Notes: generated by a model not told the origin, from the sequence alone. DNA of 64,000 nucleotides from Mycobacterium sp. OTB74 (GCF_029892685.1 NZ_JARXVD010000002.1:457903-521902); one strand, 5' to 3'. Positions 30,848 through 40,959 are shown, counted from the stretch's first letter. Program-made: numbers and translations.

Positions 30848-32373
30848 CCGTCGTCTCCTGGGTTGCTCTGGTTGTTGACGGAGTACTTGACACCGTTCGG
30901 TCCGTCCACCTGACCGCTTTGCGGGTTGTAGATGGCCCCGGGGCCTGTCGGCGTGTAGATACACGGGTTGGGCTGCTGCCCACTGCAGGCGACAGTACCC
31001 TGCCCGGGTGTGCTCAGCGGGTCACTGGTGGGAGCCGAAGCGCGCTCGGGAGGTGGCAGCAGGTTCGCCGGTATCGGGTTCATGCCGTTGTTGATCGACG
31101 GCGCCGGAATCACCTTGCCGGGGTCAACCGGCTGGTCACAGCGCGCGGCCGGAGCCGGGCAGTTCACGATCTGGTCGGGATCGCCGTACCACGGGTTGGT
31201 ACCCAACGGCTCATACGGCTTGTTGTCCCGGCAGTCCGTCGGCGTGGCCGCACGCTTGCCCGGCACGTCGACACACGGAAGGTTGCGTGACCCACGGACG
31301 GTGTTCTGCGCGTCCTTCGGAATTCGGCAGTACAGGCCGGACGCCAACGGAGCCGTCGAGGTGTCCGCCGGGGATCGCCACTCCGATGCCGGCAGGAAGC
31401 CGGTGAGGCACGGCGGCGGCGAGTTGAGGTCGAAAAGCGCCAGTTGGATCGGGATCTCGTTGGAGTAGACCGCGGTCAGGGAGTCGACGATCGGGCCCGC
31501 CATCGGCAGCACCACCAGCACCTGTTCCAGGCCCTTGTTGTACCGCTTCAACATGTCCAGCACGATCTCGACGTTCGCCAGCGATTGCGGCAGCGCGTCC
31601 TGTACCTGGCCGAAGACCGAGTTCAGCTGGTCGGCCGTGGGCGCGCCCTGTTGGATGGCGCCGCGCAACGCAGCGTCCTCCTGAGCGGCCTGTCCCGCCA
31701 GCACGTTCAGGTTCCGTGCCCACCGCTCGATGGCGCCGCCCGAATTGACCTGGCTGTCGAGGATCGGCCCCGAGTTATCGACAACGTCGTTGACCGAACT
31801 CAGGTTGGCTTTGAAGTCACCCGCGATGGCCTGGGTGCCGTCCACCAAGTGCTGCAGCGACGGACCGAGTCCGCCGATGGCTTGCGAGGTGTAGTCGAGC
31901 AGCGCCCCGATCTTCTCCTTGGGCAGCGCCTGCAGTCCGTTGTTGGCGGAGTCCAGTGCGGGTCCGACCTCCTTGGGCACAGAGCCCTTGGTGATGGTCT
32001 GCCCAGCACTGAGGAACTGGTTGGGCTGGTCCGGCGACACCAGGTCTATGAACTGCTCACCGACCGCCGACACCGAGTGCACATTGGCCACCGCGTCAAT
32101 CGGAATCTTGTATCTGTCGAAGATGTCCATCTTGACCCGGGCGCCGGTTACGGTCGGCTCCACCGACAGCACCTTGCCGATCTTCGTGCCGCGGTAGGTG
32201 ACGTTGGCGGTCTTGTACAGGCCGCCCGAGGCCGGCAGATCGGCATACAGCCGGTACATGCCCCAGCCGAGATAGGTCGGCATCTGCAGGTAGACCACCG
32301 ACAGGACGAGCAACCCAGCCACCGTCAGCAGCGCGAAGATCACCAGCTGCACTTTGAGAAAGCGCGTCAACAT
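30817..32373 (-). CDS. mce1F: Mce1F, MlaD-domain lipid-transport subunit
   Basis: A 518-residue protein: N-terminal membrane anchor (residues 5-30), MlaD/Mce domain (about 38-115), helical tube-forming region to about 320, and a long Pro/Asn-rich tail with several Cys. It is one of six subunits that form the periplasmic conduit for fatty or mycolic acids. It starts 3 bases after mce1E. The tail is expanded and has many cysteines (CRIPKD, CVDVPG and CRDNK), which may form disulfides at the outer end of the tube. Confidence 0.94.
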   Translation of the reverse strand: MLTRFLKVQLVIFALLTVAGLLVLSVVYLQMPTYLGWGMYRLYADLPASGGLYKTANVTYRGTKIGKVLSVEPTVTGARVKMDIFDRYKIPIDAVANVHSVSAVGEQFIDLVSPDQPNQFLSAGQTITKGSVPKEVGPALDSANNGLQALPKEKIGALLDYTSQAIGGLGPSLQHLVDGTQAIAGDFKANLSSVNDVVDNSGPILDSQVNSGGAIERWARNLNVLAGQAAQEDAALRGAIQQGAPTADQLNSVFGQVQDALPQSLANVEIVLDMLKRYNKGLEQVLVVLPMAGPIVDSLTAVYSNEIPIQLALFDLNSPPPCLTGFLPASEWRSPADTSTAPLASGLYCRIPKDAQNTVRGSRNLPCVDVPGKRAATPTDCRDNKPYEPLGTNPWYGDPDQIVNCPAPAARCDQPVDPGKVIPAPSINNGMNPIPANLLPPPERASAPTSDPLSTPGQGTVACSGQQPNPCIYTPTGPGAIYNPQSGQVDGPNGVKYSVNNQSNPGDDGWKEMLAPAS

Positions 32374-32376
32374 CGC

Positions 32377-33546
32377 TCAGTAGCCCCTTTCCACCCGTGG
32401 GCCACCCGGTGCGTTGAGCGGGTTCGGCTGGAACCTGGCATCCGGGATCATGGTCGCCGGGTCACGGCCCCAAGACTGCTCGAGCGCACGCAACAAACCG
32501 GAGACTCCAGTTCCGGTGAGGATGCCGTTGTCGATGGCACTCAACGTCAGATCCAGGTGCAGCGAGATGTTCATGTAGTCGCCGCGGATGATCTTCGGGA
32601 TGTTGTCGATCGGGAACGGCAGGGTGAGCAACAGCCGCATGGCCGGCACCAGGTTTGGTGACGTCTTCGCGATCTGCTTGAGCGCCCGCTGCAGGTCAAC
32701 CAGGTTGGTGTGCAGGTTCGCGTTGCTGCCCGACAAGGTGGCGTCGGCAGCCTTCGACAAGCGGCCCAACGCCAGCACCGCGTTGGTGAACAGATCCTGG
32801 GTTTTCGCGAAATGCTCGATCAGCGGCGGGAACTCGGTCAGCACCCGGTCCAGCGTGTCGTTGCGCTTCGCCACGACGGACAGCAGCTTGTCCGTCGACT
32901 GGATTGCCCGGGTGATGTCATTGCGCTGCTGGTTGAGCTCGTCGGTGAAGGTGTCCAGCCGGTTCAGGAACTCACGGATCTGGTCTCCGCGCCCGTTGAG
33001 GATGTTGTAGACCTCGGACTGGATCTTTTCGAGGTTCGGCACACCGCCGCCGTTCAGGATGCCGGAGATGCCTGCCAGCGTCCGCTCGATGGTCGGGTAG
33101 GCCGACGAGTTCTTCAACGGGATGGTGTCGCCGTTGCGCAGTGGCTCCGGTGACGGATTGGGCGGCGGATCCAGCTGGACGTGCTGTGAACCCAGCAGGC
33201 TGGTCTGGCCGACCTTGGCCAGCACGTTGCGCGGCAGGTGAATGCCCGGATCCAGGTCGATGGTCAGCGTGGGGATCCAGTTCTTCAACTCGATGGCCCG
33301 CACCCTGCCGACGAACACGTCGGCCACTCGGACCCGGCTGTTCGCGTTGAGCGCCAAGGTATCCGGCATCTGGACGTAGATGGTCGAGTGGCCCTTGCCG
33401 GTGCCGGGACCACCTGGCAGCGGCATGCTGGCGACACCGCGCCAGCCGCACGAACTGAGAATCAGCATCGCGGCCGCGAGTGCGCCGGCCCGGCGGGCGT
33501 TACGCGCCCACCGCCGCGGCGTCGGCTTGGTCAGCCCGGTCATCAT
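32377..33546 (-). CDS. mce1E: Mce1E lipoprotein (LprK-like)
   Basis: A 389-residue Mce subunit with signal and lipobox MLILSSC (Cys near residue 33), as for LprK in M. tuberculosis. An MlaD domain (about 52-125) is followed by helical repeats. ATGATG at the start overlaps the mce1D stop. The lipid anchor distinguishes it from the other subunits. Confidence 0.94.
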   Translation of the reverse strand: MMTGLTKPTPRRWARNARRAGALAAAMLILSSCGWRGVASMPLPGGPGTGKGHSTIYVQMPDTLALNANSRVRVADVFVGRVRAIELKNWIPTLTIDLDPGIHLPRNVLAKVGQTSLLGSQHVQLDPPPNPSPEPLRNGDTIPLKNSSAYPTIERTLAGISGILNGGGVPNLEKIQSEVYNILNGRGDQIREFLNRLDTFTDELNQQRNDITRAIQSTDKLLSVVAKRNDTLDRVLTEFPPLIEHFAKTQDLFTNAVLALGRLSKAADATLSGSNANLHTNLVDLQRALKQIAKTSPNLVPAMRLLLTLPFPIDNIPKIIRGDYMNISLHLDLTLSAIDNGILTGTGVSGLLRALEQSWGRDPATMIPDARFQPNPLNAPGGPRVERGY

Positions 33547-35156
33547 TGGCCTCCAGCTTCAGCAGGCAGGGCAGGTCCAGCAGGAGCTGGTGCCGGCCCC
33601 GGCGCCGGCCCGGCGCCCATCGGACTCGGATCAGGCGGGTTGTTACCCGGCAGCGGCGGTGACACCGGCCCCGGCTGCGGGTACCACGGCGGCGGTAGCG
33701 GGCTGCTCTCGTTGTAGGCGTCCGGCGGCCCGGCCATGTTCTGGCCACCCGTCGGCGGCACGATGTCCGGCCCACCCATGAGCTCACTCAGCGAATCCGG
33801 GGTCAGCAGATCCTGGGTGGATTGCCCGAGCTTCAGCCCCTGCATTCCGGGAGCCGTGATCCAGCCCGGCTCATGCTGACCGTGCGACCACGGGGTATCC
33901 CGCGAGAACACACCCGGCACCGTGGTGTCCTTGAAACCACCCGGCGGCTGCAGCCTGGGCTCCGAGTAGGCGACCGCCTTGGGCAAGGTCATGGCCGTGA
34001 CCGCCATGTTGTTGCCGAAGGGCAGGGAGTTGAACTTGATCGCGTCCATGATCGGCCCCAGATACTGCGCGCACAGCTCCGCCGAGTCCTGGTAGCCCAG
34101 TCGGCTACCGGCCTGGATCGAACTGCAGACGAACTGCATCGGGTTGGAGAAGTTGGTCAGACCCGGGCTGATGGGCATGGAGATCAACCCGCCGGTTGCC
34201 GGCGAGTAGATGTTCACCAAGTTGGCCAGGAAGTTCGGGTAGGCGTGCAGCGCCCGCTCCAGACCGTCACGCGGCTCCGGCTGCAGGATGGCCGTCGTCG
34301 CCTCGGAGACATCGTTGATGTCGTGGGCCAGCACGTCGCCGTTCTTGTCGAGGAAGCTGCGGGTCGTCGTCATCAGCTGGTTCAGGCTCTTCAACGCCGT
34401 CGCCAGCTCCTGATCGTTGTTGGTGAATTTATTGGTGAACGAAGCCAGGTCATTGTTCAGCGCGGTGAACTGCTGATCGCTCTTGTGCAGCGCGTTGACG
34501 AACACGGCCAGGCTCTTGATCACCTGGAAGAAATCGCCCCGCCCCTGGTTCAGGGTGGTCACCGCATCGGACAAACCCTTGAGGGTCCGGTTGATCTGTT
34601 CGCCTTTGCCCTGCAATCCGTCGGCAAACGCTTCGATGACGTCACCGAACGGACCCTTGGGCTGTTTGGGGGTTGGGCCCAAGTCGTCCAGGATGCGTGT
34701 CAGCTGGTTGCGCAGCTCGTCATACTCGATCGGAATCTGGGTCCGCTCGATCGGGATGACGGCGCCATCCTGCATGACCGGTCCGCCCGTGTAGGGCGGC
34801 GACAGCTGGATCACGCGGGACGCGACAATACTCGGATTCAGTACGGACGCCGAGGCGTTCTCGGGAACCGAGTACTTGCTGGCGTAGTGGAAGACCACCT
34901 TCATCTTGTCGCCGGAGGTCTCGATGGAGTCGATTTTGCCGACCTCGACGCCCATGATCTGGACCGCGTCGCCGGGGTACAGCGCCAGCACCTCAGGGAA
35001 GTAGGCGGTGACCGTTGTGGTGGTCAACTTCCGGTAGACGTGCACGCCGATGACGCAGGCAGCCACCACGGCAATCAGCGCGAGGGTGCCCACGATCAGT
35101 GTGGTCCGGGTCAGCTTCGGCATCTTGATGTTGCGGATGCTGTAAACAGTCGACAT
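33543..35156 (-). CDS. mce1D: Mce1D, MlaD-domain lipid-transport subunit
   Basis: A 537-residue subunit. Anchor helix at residues about 18-38, MlaD domain to about 125 (VLALYPGDAVQIMGVEVGKI), helical region to about 300, and a Pro/Gly-rich tail rich in PAPGP-type repeats. It starts 10 bases after mce1C. Two Cys (FVCSSI and ELCAQYL) may bond. Confidence 0.94.
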   Translation of the reverse strand: MSTVYSIRNIKMPKLTRTTLIVGTLALIAVVAACVIGVHVYRKLTTTTVTAYFPEVLALYPGDAVQIMGVEVGKIDSIETSGDKMKVVFHYASKYSVPENASASVLNPSIVASRVIQLSPPYTGGPVMQDGAVIPIERTQIPIEYDELRNQLTRILDDLGPTPKQPKGPFGDVIEAFADGLQGKGEQINRTLKGLSDAVTTLNQGRGDFFQVIKSLAVFVNALHKSDQQFTALNNDLASFTNKFTNNDQELATALKSLNQLMTTTRSFLDKNGDVLAHDINDVSEATTAILQPEPRDGLERALHAYPNFLANLVNIYSPATGGLISMPISPGLTNFSNPMQFVCSSIQAGSRLGYQDSAELCAQYLGPIMDAIKFNSLPFGNNMAVTAMTLPKAVAYSEPRLQPPGGFKDTTVPGVFSRDTPWSHGQHEPGWITAPGMQGLKLGQSTQDLLTPDSLSELMGGPDIVPPTGGQNMAGPPDAYNESSPLPPPWYPQPGPVSPPLPGNNPPDPSPMGAGPAPGPAPAPAGPALPAEAGGQ

Positions 35157-35166
35157 CGTGGCGGCC

Positions 35167-36741
35167 CTATCCTTGCGACCCTGGCGGGAGGAACGGCGGG
35201 TTACCCGGTAGCGGAGGCGTGCCGACCGGGCCCGGGTTCGGCCCCGGCCCCGGGGGTGCCGGCGGCGCGTTCAGCGGACCGGGAATCGGAGCGAATCCCG
35301 GGGCAATGTCGTTTTCACCAGGCCCTGTCAGCGGCTCGGTCCGCGCACCCACCGGCGCCGGCGGCAGCGGCACCGCGGTACCCGGCACGTCCGGCGAGGG
35401 CTGGCCGGGGAACGTGGCGGCAGGGACGCCCGGACCCGTCGGGACACCGGCCGGGTTGGGTGCCGAAACGACGGCGTCCGGCGGCCCGTAGTTGGCACCG
35501 AACGGGTTGTTCCCGAACGGGCCGACGCCGACGTGCGCACACGGCAGCGGGTCCCCCGGAGTCGGATCAGCACCGGGCCCGGGGGTGTACGAGCACGGTG
35601 AACCCGGCGGCACCGCGGGTCCGGGATGCTCCGGCGTGCCTTCCAACAATGTCGGAGGCGGTGGCGGTGCCCCGTTGGGGAAGCGCTTGCCGTTGGGATC
35701 GGGCCACTTCGCCTCCGGCAGACCGGCGCTGCGCCAGAAGTCCTGCGGGTCCAGACCGCGCTTCTTGAAGGCGGCGTCCACGAACGGCTGCATCAGCTGC
35801 GGCGGCAGGAGGTTCTCCACCATGACCTTGAAGTACGGGCCCGACGCGATGGCCTCGGACAACGCGGCCACGAACTTGCCTGCAGAGATCAAGGTGTCGG
35901 CCAGGTCCTGCTTGCGCGCCACCAGAATGTCGCCGATGGTGCGCAGCTGCTCCAGCACGTGGTTCAGGTTCGGGTTCTCGGCGATGAAGGCCTGCAACTG
36001 GTTGGACACCTTGGTGACCCGGTCCAGCAGCAGACTGACCGCCTGGCCGCGCTGGTTGAGCGCGTGCAGCAGGGTCTGAGTGTTGACCAGCAGGGCATTG
36101 ACCTGCCCGCTGCGGTCGCCCAGCACGGTGGCGATCTTGTTGGCGTTGCCCAGCAGCGCCCTGACTTCCTCGTCGCGCTTGCCGATGGTGTCGGCAAACC
36201 GGGCCACTCCGTCGAGCGCGGCGCTCAGGTGCGGTGACGTCTTGTTCGCAGTCTCGGACAACACGTCCAGCGACTGTTTGATGGTCTTGGTGTCCCAACC
36301 CTGCGATGCGCGCGTGACGTCGAAGATCGCGTCGTAAATCTGATAGGGCGTAGACGTCTGACCGATGGGCAGCACGCCGCGTGGCGGCAGTATGTGGCTG
36401 CCTTTGGGCTCGATCTCGATGGCTTTGCGGCCCAGCAGGGTTTCGGTCTTGATCACTGCACGGCTGTCAGTGCCGACGGTGTTTGTACCGAGTTGGAAAC
36501 CGATGCGGACCCTGTCCCGATCGATGTCCATGCTCCTGACGTCGCCGACGTTGACGCCTGCGATACGCACCGTGTCGCCGACTGCCAGACCGCCGGTATC
36601 AGCAAACTGCGCATAGTAGGTCGGCTTTGCAAAGATCATCGGCACACTGGTGAAAGTCGCTCCGACTGCCGTGACCATGGCGACGGCAACCACTCCCATC
36701 AGGCCTCTGCGGACCCGGTCCGATCCCTCAATGGTCCTCAC
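35167..36741 (-). CDS. mce1C: Mce1C, MlaD-domain lipid-transport subunit
   Basis: A 524-residue subunit. GTG 36741 was chosen over GTG 36753: it gives a 4-base GTGA overlap with mce1B and a MRTIE start like the remembered M. tuberculosis MRTL. Anchor helix at about 14-34, MlaD domain (GGLAVGDTVRIAGVNVGDV) to about 115, helices to about 325, then a 180-residue Pro/Gly tail. Confidence 0.93.
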   Translation of the reverse strand: MRTIEGSDRVRRGLMGVVAVAMVTAVGATFTSVPMIFAKPTYYAQFADTGGLAVGDTVRIAGVNVGDVRSMDIDRDRVRIGFQLGTNTVGTDSRAVIKTETLLGRKAIEIEPKGSHILPPRGVLPIGQTSTPYQIYDAIFDVTRASQGWDTKTIKQSLDVLSETANKTSPHLSAALDGVARFADTIGKRDEEVRALLGNANKIATVLGDRSGQVNALLVNTQTLLHALNQRGQAVSLLLDRVTKVSNQLQAFIAENPNLNHVLEQLRTIGDILVARKQDLADTLISAGKFVAALSEAIASGPYFKVMVENLLPPQLMQPFVDAAFKKRGLDPQDFWRSAGLPEAKWPDPNGKRFPNGAPPPPPTLLEGTPEHPGPAVPPGSPCSYTPGPGADPTPGDPLPCAHVGVGPFGNNPFGANYGPPDAVVSAPNPAGVPTGPGVPAATFPGQPSPDVPGTAVPLPPAPVGARTEPLTGPGENDIAPGFAPIPGPLNAPPAPPGPGPNPGPVGTPPLPGNPPFLPPGSQG

Positions 36742-37769
36742 CTCGGCGTGCACCTCCCCGATGGCTGCGACGTGAGCCGCACCGTGCGCACCGGACCACC
36801 CGGCTGCAAACCGTTCAGCTTCAATTCGATGTCACAGATGTAGAAGTTGAAGAAGTCACCGTAGATACCGCCGGCACGACCCAGAATCTTCAGCGCTTCG
36901 GGGACCTTGTGCAGGTTGTCGTTCAGTTGATCCTTTTGGTCGACGAGGGACTGGTTGGTGGCCTCCAGATAGCCCAGGGTGTCGTGCAGCAGCGGACGGT
37001 TATCGCTGAGCAGATCGCCCAGCGAGCCGGCGGCATTGCTGATGTCGGCCACCGAATCGGCGATCGGGTCGGCGCGATTCCTGAGCCCTGTCACCAGAGC
37101 CTCGAAGTTCTTGATCGTGTCGTCGAACTGCTTCTGGTGCTTGACCGTGGTGTCCAGCACTGTGTTGAGGTTCTTGATCACCTCGCCGATCGCGTGGTCC
37201 TGGTCGGCGATGCTCGACGTCAGCTGCGAGGTCTGGTCGAGGATGTCGTTGATGGTGCCGCCCTGGCCTTGGAAGATCGTGACGATCGACTGCGAGATCG
37301 CGTTGACCTTCTCCGGATCCAACGCCCGGAACAGTGGCCGGAACCCACCCACCAGAGCGTCCAGGTCCAGTGCCGGCTCGGTCCGTTCCACCGGAATGGT
37401 GCCACCCGGTGGAAGCAGCTCATTGCTGTCACCGCGTTTCAAATCCATATACCGGTTGCCCAGCAGATCCAGATACCGGATCGAGGCAGAGGTCTGCTGG
37501 AAAAGCGGCACGGACTTGTCGACGTTGAAGTGCACCTTGACCTTGGTGCCGCCCTCGATCAGCTCGACCTTGGTGACCTTGCCGATCTCCACGCCGGAAG
37601 CCCGGACGAACTGATTTGCCTTGAGCCCGCTGGTGTTGTTGAAGATCGCGAAGTAGTCGTTGTTCCGGCTGAACCGGAACTGGCCGAACACGATGAAGAT
37701 GCCCGCGGTGAAAGCCAGCAACACCGCGGAGAAGATGGCGAGTTTGACTGCCGTGCCCTTGATACTCAT
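36738..37769 (-). CDS. mce1B: Mce1B, MlaD-domain lipid-transport subunit
   Basis: A 343-residue subunit, the shortest of the six, without a long Pro-rich tail. Anchor helix at about 10-28, MlaD domain (LKANQFVRASGVEIGKV) to about 110, then the helical region to the end with YICDIELKLNG and a late GRC. ATG 37769 overlaps the mce1A stop by 4 bases. Confidence 0.94.
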   Translation of the reverse strand: MSIKGTAVKLAIFSAVLLAFTAGIFIVFGQFRFSRNNDYFAIFNNTSGLKANQFVRASGVEIGKVTKVELIEGGTKVKVHFNVDKSVPLFQQTSASIRYLDLLGNRYMDLKRGDSNELLPPGGTIPVERTEPALDLDALVGGFRPLFRALDPEKVNAISQSIVTIFQGQGGTINDILDQTSQLTSSIADQDHAIGEVIKNLNTVLDTTVKHQKQFDDTIKNFEALVTGLRNRADPIADSVADISNAAGSLGDLLSDNRPLLHDTLGYLEATNQSLVDQKDQLNDNLHKVPEALKILGRAGGIYGDFFNFYICDIELKLNGLQPGGPVRTVRLTSQPSGRCTPR

Positions 37770-39013
37770 GGGTTGATCGTGTTCTCCCCGTCTTGGCGAC
37801 CCCAGACATACTCGACCGCAAACGGTGAACCGAGACCGAAGTGGTTGTACGGCGCGATGGAAGCGCCGGTGTCCATCACCATGTACGGCATCGGCAGGAT
37901 GTCCTTGGTGACCGTCCAGCAACCGGGCCGACCCAACGGACCGCCCGAGGCGTTGATGCGGGGCAGGTTGTCCGGATACACGTAGGGGTTCCCGGCACCG
38001 ACGAGTTCGGTGTGGGTCACCAGCGAGAACCCGTTACCACCAAGGCCCTTGGCCGCGGCCGGCGCGCCCTTGGCGAAACCCCGGACCAGGCAGTCCAATT
38101 CGGGGCTGTATTTGTCCAGCAGACGCGACGTCGGCAGCAGATCCTGGGCGCCACGCACCAGGTATGGTCCGCCCCGCTCGAAGATGTCGCCGCCCGTGTT
38201 GCCGAACCCGACCGAGGCCATCAGCGCCTGGTCGAGGTTGCCGCGCTGCGCGTTGAGGGTCCGTGCCGTCGTCACCGCGCTCTTGAGGCTGTCCCACAAA
38301 TCCGGCGATGCCTTGGCATACACCTCTGCCAGGTCCGCGAGTGCCTTGGTGTCGTGCCGGAACGCCGGCATCCGCGGATTCAGATCGCCCAGGATGTCGT
38401 TGGCGTTGACCAGGGACTGACCGAACTTGTCGCCCAGCCCGTCAAGCGCCTGTGCAGCGGCGGTCAGGGTCTGGTTCAGCTTGATCGGATCGATCTGCTC
38501 GGAGATCGAGGTGATGGTCTCGAACAGCGTGTTGAACTCGGTGGAGACCCCTTCGGCGTGCACCGTGTCACCACTCTTGAGCCGCTCTGGCAACGGGTTC
38601 GGCGGCGAGGTGAAGGAGACGTACTTGTTGCCGAAGACCGTGGTGGCCAGCAGTCTCACGTCCACATTGCCCGGCAGCAGGTGAAGGTACTTGGGGTCGA
38701 CGTCCAGCACCAGCTTGGCTTGCGGCGCCTGATCGTGGCCGGTCACCGCCTGGGCCTCATTCACCCGACCGATCGGCACCCCGTTGAAGGTCACTTTCGA
38801 TCCCGTGTCCATCGCCAGCCCGGAGCGGTTGTACAGCACGTACACCCGGGCCTTGGTCTCGAAGTCCCCGCGGAACTGCACCCAGGTCAGGGCCAGCACC
38901 AGGACGGCGAGCAAGATCATCACGATCCCGCCGATCTTGTACGGCGGGGTGCGGTCCGTGTTGAGCGGGGCGTGCACCTGTCCTTCGGCGATGGGGTGCT
39001 CAGGAATCGTCAT
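37766..39013 (-). CDS. mce1A: Mce1A, MlaD-domain lipid-transport subunit
   Basis: A 415-residue subunit. Cytoplasmic N-terminus (PPYKIGGI), anchor helix at about 29-46, MlaD domain (GLAMDTGSKVTFNGVPIGRV) to about 145 and helical region; two Cys (ELDCLVRG and RPGCWTV). It starts 4 bases after yrbE1B. In M. tuberculosis Mce1A is linked to cell entry and to fatty-acid uptake. Confidence 0.95.
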   Translation of the reverse strand: MTIPEHPIAEGQVHAPLNTDRTPPYKIGGIVMILLAVLVLALTWVQFRGDFETKARVYVLYNRSGLAMDTGSKVTFNGVPIGRVNEAQAVTGHDQAPQAKLVLDVDPKYLHLLPGNVDVRLLATTVFGNKYVSFTSPPNPLPERLKSGDTVHAEGVSTEFNTLFETITSISEQIDPIKLNQTLTAAAQALDGLGDKFGQSLVNANDILGDLNPRMPAFRHDTKALADLAEVYAKASPDLWDSLKSAVTTARTLNAQRGNLDQALMASVGFGNTGGDIFERGGPYLVRGAQDLLPTSRLLDKYSPELDCLVRGFAKGAPAAAKGLGGNGFSLVTHTELVGAGNPYVYPDNLPRINASGGPLGRPGCWTVTKDILPMPYMVMDTGASIAPYNHFGLGSPFAVEYVWGRQDGENTINP

Positions 39014-39017
39014 CGCA

Positions 39018-39887
39018 TCACACCGTCAGGTTGAAGTTCGGGTCGGTGCCGTAAAGCGCCAACGAGAAGAGCAGCACTACCGTGACGATGGCGATCAGCG
39101 ACGTGCGCATGGACCGGCCCACCGCCTCGCCCACGCCTACGGCACCGCCGCTGGCGTAGTAACCGAAGTACGAGTGATTGAGCAGCACCACAACGGCCAT
39201 GATGATGACCTGCAGGAACGACCACATGACGTCGTCGACCCGCAGGAACGTGTGGAAGTAGTGCTCGTATGTACCCACCGACTGCCCGTAGAACACCGTG
39301 GTGACCAGCTGCGCCGACAGGAATGACAGCAGGATTGCCATGGCATACAGCGGGATGATGACCACCATGCCGGCAACGAGTCGGGTGGACACCAGGTATG
39401 AGATGGACTTGATGCCCATCACTTCCAGGGCGTCAACCTCCTCGCTGATCCGCATGGCGCCGAGCTCGGCGGTCGCCCCAGCGCCGACGGTCGCGGCCAG
39501 CGCCTGGCCGGTGACCACCGGGGCGACCACGCGAATGTTGGCCAGCGCGGCGAAGAAGCCGGTGAACGCGGCCACACCGATGTTGCCCAGGGACGCGAAA
39601 CCCTGGATGGCGATCAGTGAGCCGGCGGCCAGGGTGACAAAGCCGACGATGGCCACCGTGCCGCCGACGACGGCCATGGCGCCCGTGCCCATGCCGATCT
39701 CGGCGATCAGCCGCAGGATCTCTCGGCGGTAGTAGCGGAACGCGTGCGGGATGTGCCCGACGGCCGTCATCACGAACCAGGCGACGTGACCGAGGCTGTC
39801 CAGCAGTTTGGCGGGCGCAGAGGCCAACTCGGCCAGGCTGGAGAAAAACCGGGGGAACCGGGAGCGCAGAACAGTCGATGTGCTCAT
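39018..39887 (-). CDS. yrbE1B: YrbE1B, MlaE-type permease
   Basis: A 289-residue permease with about six hydrophobic segments and the MlaE core (GATAELGAMRISEEVDALEVMGIKSISYLVSTRLVAG). It pairs with YrbE1A as the integral-membrane part of the importer, powered by an MceG ATPase encoded elsewhere. ATG 39887 lies 4 bases after yrbE1A. Confidence 0.95.
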   Translation of the reverse strand: MSTSTVLRSRFPRFFSSLAELASAPAKLLDSLGHVAWFVMTAVGHIPHAFRYYRREILRLIAEIGMGTGAMAVVGGTVAIVGFVTLAAGSLIAIQGFASLGNIGVAAFTGFFAALANIRVVAPVVTGQALAATVGAGATAELGAMRISEEVDALEVMGIKSISYLVSTRLVAGMVVIIPLYAMAILLSFLSAQLVTTVFYGQSVGTYEHYFHTFLRVDDVMWSFLQVIIMAVVVLLNHSYFGYYASGGAVGVGEAVGRSMRTSLIAIVTVVLLFSLALYGTDPNFNLTV

Positions 39888-39891
39888 GCCG

Positions 39892-40695
39892 CTACCCGTT
39901 CTGCGTTCCGAACTTGACGCCGATGGTCGTGAGCACGACGTTGACCGCGAACAGCGCGACGACGCAGAGCACCAGCGTTTCGTTCACCGCCGTACCGACA
40001 CCCTTGGACCCGCCGGACACGGTCAGTCCTCGGTAGCAGCCGACCAGGCCGGCGATCAGACCGAACAGGGTCGCTTTGACCACCGAGATGGTGACCTCGG
40101 GGAAGCCGGTCACCAGCGTCAACGTCGACACGTAGGCGCCGGCGTTGACGTTCTGGATATAGACACCGAAGAAGTAGCCACCGACAAGTCCGATGACGAT
40201 GACCGCGCCGTTGAGCAGGAATGCGACGAACGTCGAAGCGACTACCCGCGGCACCACCAGGCGCTCGATCGGGTCGATGCCGAGCACCTCCATGGCGTCG
40301 ATCTCTTCACGGACGGTACGGGCGCCGAGGTCGGCACAGATGGCCGTTGACCCGGCACCGGCGACCACCAGCACCGTGACCAGCGGGCCGAGCTGGGTGA
40401 CCGCACCGAGAGCGGCACCGGCGCCGGAGACGTCGGCCGCGCCGAACTCATTGAGCAGGATGTTCAGCGTGAAGATGATCAGCACCGTCAGCGGAATGGA
40501 CACCGCCAGCGTGGGCAGGAAGGCCACGCGGATCAGGAACCAGGCCTGAAGGATGAATTCCTTCCACTGGAACGGGCGGGAGACCAACGCCTTGAAGGTC
40601 AGCACGCTCATCTTGACGAAGCCGCCGACCTTGACCAGCGGCTTGTCGAGTTGGCTCTTCAGATAGCCGACGACGCTATCGTCCGGGGCCGTCAC
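39892..40695 (-). CDS. yrbE1A: YrbE1A, MlaE-type permease
   Basis: A 267-residue permease with GAGSTAICADLGARTVREEIDAMEVLGIDPIERLVVPRVVA, the coupling-helix region contacting the ATPase. Start GTG 40695. It follows a 264-base gap after fadD5, which in M. tuberculosis is known to hold an intergenic promoter for the mce1 genes. Confidence 0.95.
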   Translation of the reverse strand: MTAPDDSVVGYLKSQLDKPLVKVGGFVKMSVLTFKALVSRPFQWKEFILQAWFLIRVAFLPTLAVSIPLTVLIIFTLNILLNEFGAADVSGAGAALGAVTQLGPLVTVLVVAGAGSTAICADLGARTVREEIDAMEVLGIDPIERLVVPRVVASTFVAFLLNGAVIVIGLVGGYFFGVYIQNVNAGAYVSTLTLVTGFPEVTISVVKATLFGLIAGLVGCYRGLTVSGGSKGVGTAVNETLVLCVVALFAVNVVLTTIGVKFGTQNG

Positions 40696-40831
40696 AGACG
40701 ATCCTCACGAAACGGAAATCGGCTGTGGTGCAACGGCATCACGTGTTACCTGCCCCCTTCTTCGCCGGCCCCGAACCTGGTGATTGCCGTCTCCGTTACT
40801 GGTGAGTAGTAAGACGGACCACAGGAGAGTA

Positions 40832-40864
40832 CCCGATACGTCCGGTACCCGGTGACGCATCGGG
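40832..40864. promoter_or_regulatory. Inverted repeat in the fadD5-yrbE1A gap
   Basis: 11-bp arms CCCGATACGTC (40832-40842) and GACGCATCGGG (40854-40864) match at 10 of 11 positions, around an 11-base spacer containing GGTACC. It could be a terminator of fadD5, an attenuator or an operator of the internal yrbE1A promoter. Confidence 0.55.
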
Positions 40865-40959
40865 GCGATTGTCTGATCGCGATTCAGCAAACTTCGGGCG
40901 AAGCATCTCCCCTCCGCTGTGACCATCGAAATCGTTGCGACAGCGTCAATTTGCCGCTA

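Noticed and set aside
33822..35768. Plus-strand frame of 648 codons across mce1D and mce1C
   Set aside because: It is antisense to two well-supported mce genes and rich in Arg/His/Gln, typical of a high-GC shadow.
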